Below are positions 4,427 through 6,892 of a stretch of DNA of 6,892 nucleotides, piece by piece (position 1 is the first letter of the stretch; the number at the start of each line of letters is the position of its first letter). Made by a program: the position numbers and the translations under genes. Below the pieces are notes generated by a model, which was given only the letters and a program-made list of their open reading frames with translations, was not told where the DNA came from and ran no database searches. Source of the stretch: Gorillibacterium sp. (lineage in GTDB: Bacteria > Bacillota > Bacilli > Paenibacillales > NBRC-103111); assembly GCA_014380705.1 (NCBI GenBank), contig JACMJI010000052.1:1-6892 (forward strand), read 5' to 3'.

Positions 4427-6892
4427 ATGAAGCGCATAAACAAAGGTATAGAGAAGCTTGTCATTGGTATAGATGTAGGTTCTACTACCGTTAAAGCCAC
4501 CGTGGTGGATCAAGAGAGTAAAACGATTCTTTGGTCCGATTATCAACGTCACCATGCGAAGCAAGCGGACAAGGTATTAGAATTATTGACCGTAATTGGC
4601 AATGAATTTCCCAGCATCAAGCAGGAAAATATTCGTATCTTCGCAACGGGTTCGGGCAGCGACCCCATTGCTCCGCATATTGGAGCGAAGTTTGTTCAAG
4701 AAGTAAACGCCGTTACGATGGCTGTAGAGCATCTTCACCCCGAGGTCGGTAGTGTAATCGAATTAGGGGGTCAAGATGCAAAGATTATCATTTTCAAGGA
4801 AAATTATCAAACGGGGAATAAGCAAGCGCTAACCTCAATGAATGACAAGTGTGCATCAGGTACAGGCGCCACTATTGACAAGTGCATAATCAAAGTCGGT
4901 CTGCCCTTGGAGGAAGTTGGGAAGTTGCACTTTGATGATAGCAAGCTGCATCACGTGGCTGCTAAATGCGGCGTGTTTGCGGAAACGGATATTGTCAATC
5001 TGGTAAAGAGTGGTATACCATCGCCCGAAATCATGTGTTCTCTTGCTGATGCTATTGTTATGCAGAATCTTTCGGTGCTTACACGCGGAAATACGCTTCG
5101 ACACCGGGTTCTGCTGCTAGGAGGGCCGAATACATACCTGCCCTTCCTGCAAGAATGCTGGCAAAAGCGGATCCCGCAAACGTGGCAGGATCGAGGATAT
5201 GATTATCCCCTAGATGTGCCGATTAAGGAATTGATTTTTGTGCCTAACCATTCGCAATATTATGCGGCTTTCGGTGCTGTATTGTACGGCATGCATGAAC
5301 CTGTTGGCGTTGGCATGTATTCCGGTCTGGAAGGATTGAAGGAATTTATTACCCATGGTCGGACAGCCAAGCTTGGTGAGAAAGCAGGCCCACCCTTAGT
5401 TAAGGATGATATTGAACTAGAAGAATTTCGTCTCAGGTATCGGATTCCCCGATTTACACCGGCAACCTTCAGACCGGGTCAGGTGGTAAGAGCAGTGATT
5501 GGTCTAGATGGTGGTTCTACTTCTTCCAAAGCTGTTCTAGTCGGTGAGCAAGGAACCATTCTACTAAAGGAATATCAGCTCTCTAAAGGGAATCCACTTG
5601 AGGATACGAAGGAAATATTAAAGCGGATCCGGGATAAAGTGATGGAGCAGGGAGCTGTTCTAGAGATCATCGGTTTTGGTGCGACGGGATATGCCGCAGA
5701 TGTATTAGAAAAGACGTTAAAGGCAGATGTCAATATTGTGGAAACGGTTGCTCATATGATGAGCGCTGTCCATCATTTTAATGATATCGACGTGATCTGT
5801 GACATCGGAGGTCAGGACATTAAAGTTCTTTTTCTAAAGAACGGGGATATTCGCAACTTTAAGCTGTCTAACCAATGCTCCGCCGGGAATGGGATGCTGC
5901 TGCAGGCGATGGCGGATCAGTTTGGTATCCCGATGGAGGAATACGCAGAGACGGCTTTTATGGCCCGATTAACTCCAAAGTTTTCCTATGGCTGTGCCGT
6001 ATTTTTGGATGCGGATCGTGTAAATTTTCAGAAGGAGGGTTATTCCAAGGAGGAGTTATTAGCCGGCTTTGCTCTTGTCCTGCCGCAAAACATCTGGCAA
6101 TATGTGGTACAGATTCCTCGGATGGCAGAGCTTGGCCGGAAATTCATCCTGCAGGGAGGAACCCATTATAATCTTGGTGTTGTGAAGGCTCAGGTGGATT
6201 ATATCAAATTGCGAGTTCCTGATGCGGAAGTGTACGTGCACCCCCACCCAGGAGAAGCAGGGGCGATTGGCGCCGCAATGGAAACGCTACGCGTGGTCAA
6301 GCAACGAAAGTTTTCCACCTTTTTAGGATTAGAGGCTGCCATTGATCTGCGGTATTATTCGCGCAATGACGAATCGACCCGCTGCGATTTTTGCCCTAAC
6401 CATTGCAAGCGCACCTTCATTGACTCTGAGCAGCCGGATGGCCAAACCGCACGCTATATTTCCGGATTTTCCTGTGAGAAGGGAACGGTTGAGGATCATG
6501 CAGCCGTTATCCAATTGATTAAAAAACGCCAGGAGTTGAAAAAAAACTATCCCAATCTGGTGGATTATGAGGCACAGCGGATGTTCCAACACTTCTATGA
6601 TCCTAAGCCATTGCCCGAACCAGATGTACTGGTGGGTGGCGTAGGGTTGAAGCGAAGTTGGTTTGGGGTTGGTGGAATTCGGAAAGAACCCTGTCACCCA
6701 TTTAGGCGGTCGTCCAGCGAGGCAATGGAGAGGCGAGGGAAGATTCGCATCGGAATTCCCCGTGTGTTGAACATTTGGTCCACGGCAACCTTTTGGCGAA
6801 CTTATTTCGAGGCTCTGGGAATGGATCAGCACAACATTGTGTTCAGTGATTATACGAGTGAGGATTTATGGCAGGAGGGCGGCAAATACGGA
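4427..6892 (+). CDS. Large tandem 2-hydroxyacyl-CoA dehydratase activase-type protein, 3' end outside window
   Basis: The frame is open for 822 codons with no stop and continues past the window. AGAGGG (4412-4417) lies 9 nt before the ATG. Module 1 (about 10-330) is a BcrA/BadF/HgdC-type ASKHA ATPase with IDVGSTT (15-21), ELGGQDAK (112-119), C142 in NDKCASGTG and C181 in KCGVFAETD. Module 2 (about 357-630) repeats this plan with LDGGSTSSK (360-368), DIGGQDIK (459-466), C484 in NQCSAGNG and C523 in YGCAVFLDADR. A linker carries C653-x2-C656-x3-C660 and C683, a possible extra Fe-S site. From K772 the sequence (RIGIPRVLNIWSTATF, SDYTSEDLW, GGKYG) matches the start of a DUF2229-like domain. Known activases use ATP to drive low-potential electrons through a bridging [4Fe-4S] cluster into a dehydratase or related reductase. 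Long relatives join activase and acceptor-like domains in one chain of roughly 1,400 residues (from memory). The substrate is unknown. Confidence 0.9.
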   Translation, partial: MKRINKGIEKLVIGIDVGSTTVKATVVDQESKTILWSDYQRHHAKQADKVLELLTVIGNEFPSIKQENIRIFATGSGSDPIAPHIGAKFVQEVNAVTMAVEHLHPEVGSVIELGGQDAKIIIFKENYQTGNKQALTSMNDKCASGTGATIDKCIIKVGLPLEEVGKLHFDDSKLHHVAAKCGVFAETDIVNLVKSGIPSPEIMCSLADAIVMQNLSVLTRGNTLRHRVLLLGGPNTYLPFLQECWQKRIPQTWQDRGYDYPLDVPIKELIFVPNHSQYYAAFGAVLYGMHEPVGVGMYSGLEGLKEFITHGRTAKLGEKAGPPLVKDDIELEEFRLRYRIPRFTPATFRPGQVVRAVIGLDGGSTSSKAVLVGEQGTILLKEYQLSKGNPLEDTKEILKRIRDKVMEQGAVLEIIGFGATGYAADVLEKTLKADVNIVETVAHMMSAVHHFNDIDVICDIGGQDIKVLFLKNGDIRNFKLSNQCSAGNGMLLQAMADQFGIPMEEYAETAFMARLTPKFSYGCAVFLDADRVNFQKEGYSKEELLAGFALVLPQNIWQYVVQIPRMAELGRKFILQGGTHYNLGVVKAQVDYIKLRVPDAEVYVHPHPGEAGAIGAAMETLRVVKQRKFSTFLGLEAAIDLRYYSRNDESTRCDFCPNHCKRTFIDSEQPDGQTARYISGFSCEKGTVEDHAAVIQLIKKRQELKKNYPNLVDYEAQRMFQHFYDPKPLPEPDVLVGGVGLKRSWFGVGGIRKEPCHPFRRSSSEAMERRGKIRIGIPRVLNIWSTATFWRTYFEALGMDQHNIVFSDYTSEDLWQEGGKYG

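Noticed and set aside
4856..5104. 82-aa antisense frame within activase module 1
   Set aside because: The plus strand here encodes the conserved cluster motifs of the activase, so the antisense frame is a shadow.
5875..6247. 98-aa plus-strand and 62-aa minus-strand frames inside activase module 2
   Set aside because: Both overlap the uninterrupted conserved reading frame of the activase. I translated the main frame through this stretch and saw no frameshift that would make them meaningful.
6329..6832. 167-aa antisense frame near the right end
   Set aside because: It is opposite the four-cysteine linker and DUF2229-like start of the activase, which are recognisable. It has no ribosome binding site or family resemblance.

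Overview
The window looks like chromosomal DNA of a low-to-mid GC Gram-positive bacterium, most likely Paenibacillus or a close relative. This is inferred from strong AAGGAG-type ribosome binding sites, U-tailed hairpin terminators, AT-rich sigma-A-like promoters, and the protein types present. No database search was possible. I see no rRNA, tRNA, CRISPR array, insertion sequence or phage gene.

Left part (1-1522): the window opens inside the hydrophobic C-terminal tail of a plus-strand membrane protein, ending at 83 and followed by a clear intrinsic terminator (112-152). A small minus-strand gene of unknown function (73 aa, 158-379) and a plus-strand ROK-family fructokinase-type sugar kinase (569-1447) diverge from a compact intergenic region. 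Their predicted promoters there overlap at the -35 elements. The kinase ends at a long, nearly perfect hairpin terminator (1477-1522).

Middle part (1604-4124, minus strand): a 12-helix MFS transporter and a class A flavodiiron protein (O2/NO reductase) form a probable two-gene operon with a 34-nt gap. The operon converges on the kinase gene, and the hairpin at 1477-1522 lies between the two.

Right part (4427-6892, plus strand): one uninterrupted reading frame of 822 codons runs off the window end. It encodes the N-terminal part of a very large protein of the 2-hydroxyacyl-CoA dehydratase activator (BcrA/BadF/HgdC ATPase) superfamily. It has two complete activase ATPase modules in tandem, then a four-cysteine linker, then the start of a DUF2229-like domain. 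In both modules the two cysteines expected to bind iron-sulfur lie exactly 39 residues apart, so one chain may mimic the usual activase homodimer around a single [4Fe-4S] cluster.

The activase gene and the transporter/flavodiiron operon are divergent across a 302-bp region with a direct repeat and a dyad but no convincing sigma-A promoter for the activase. Activases of this superfamily are very oxygen-sensitive and flavodiiron proteins remove O2 or NO, so a functional link is a reasonable but unproven hypothesis. It is the most interesting aspect of the window.
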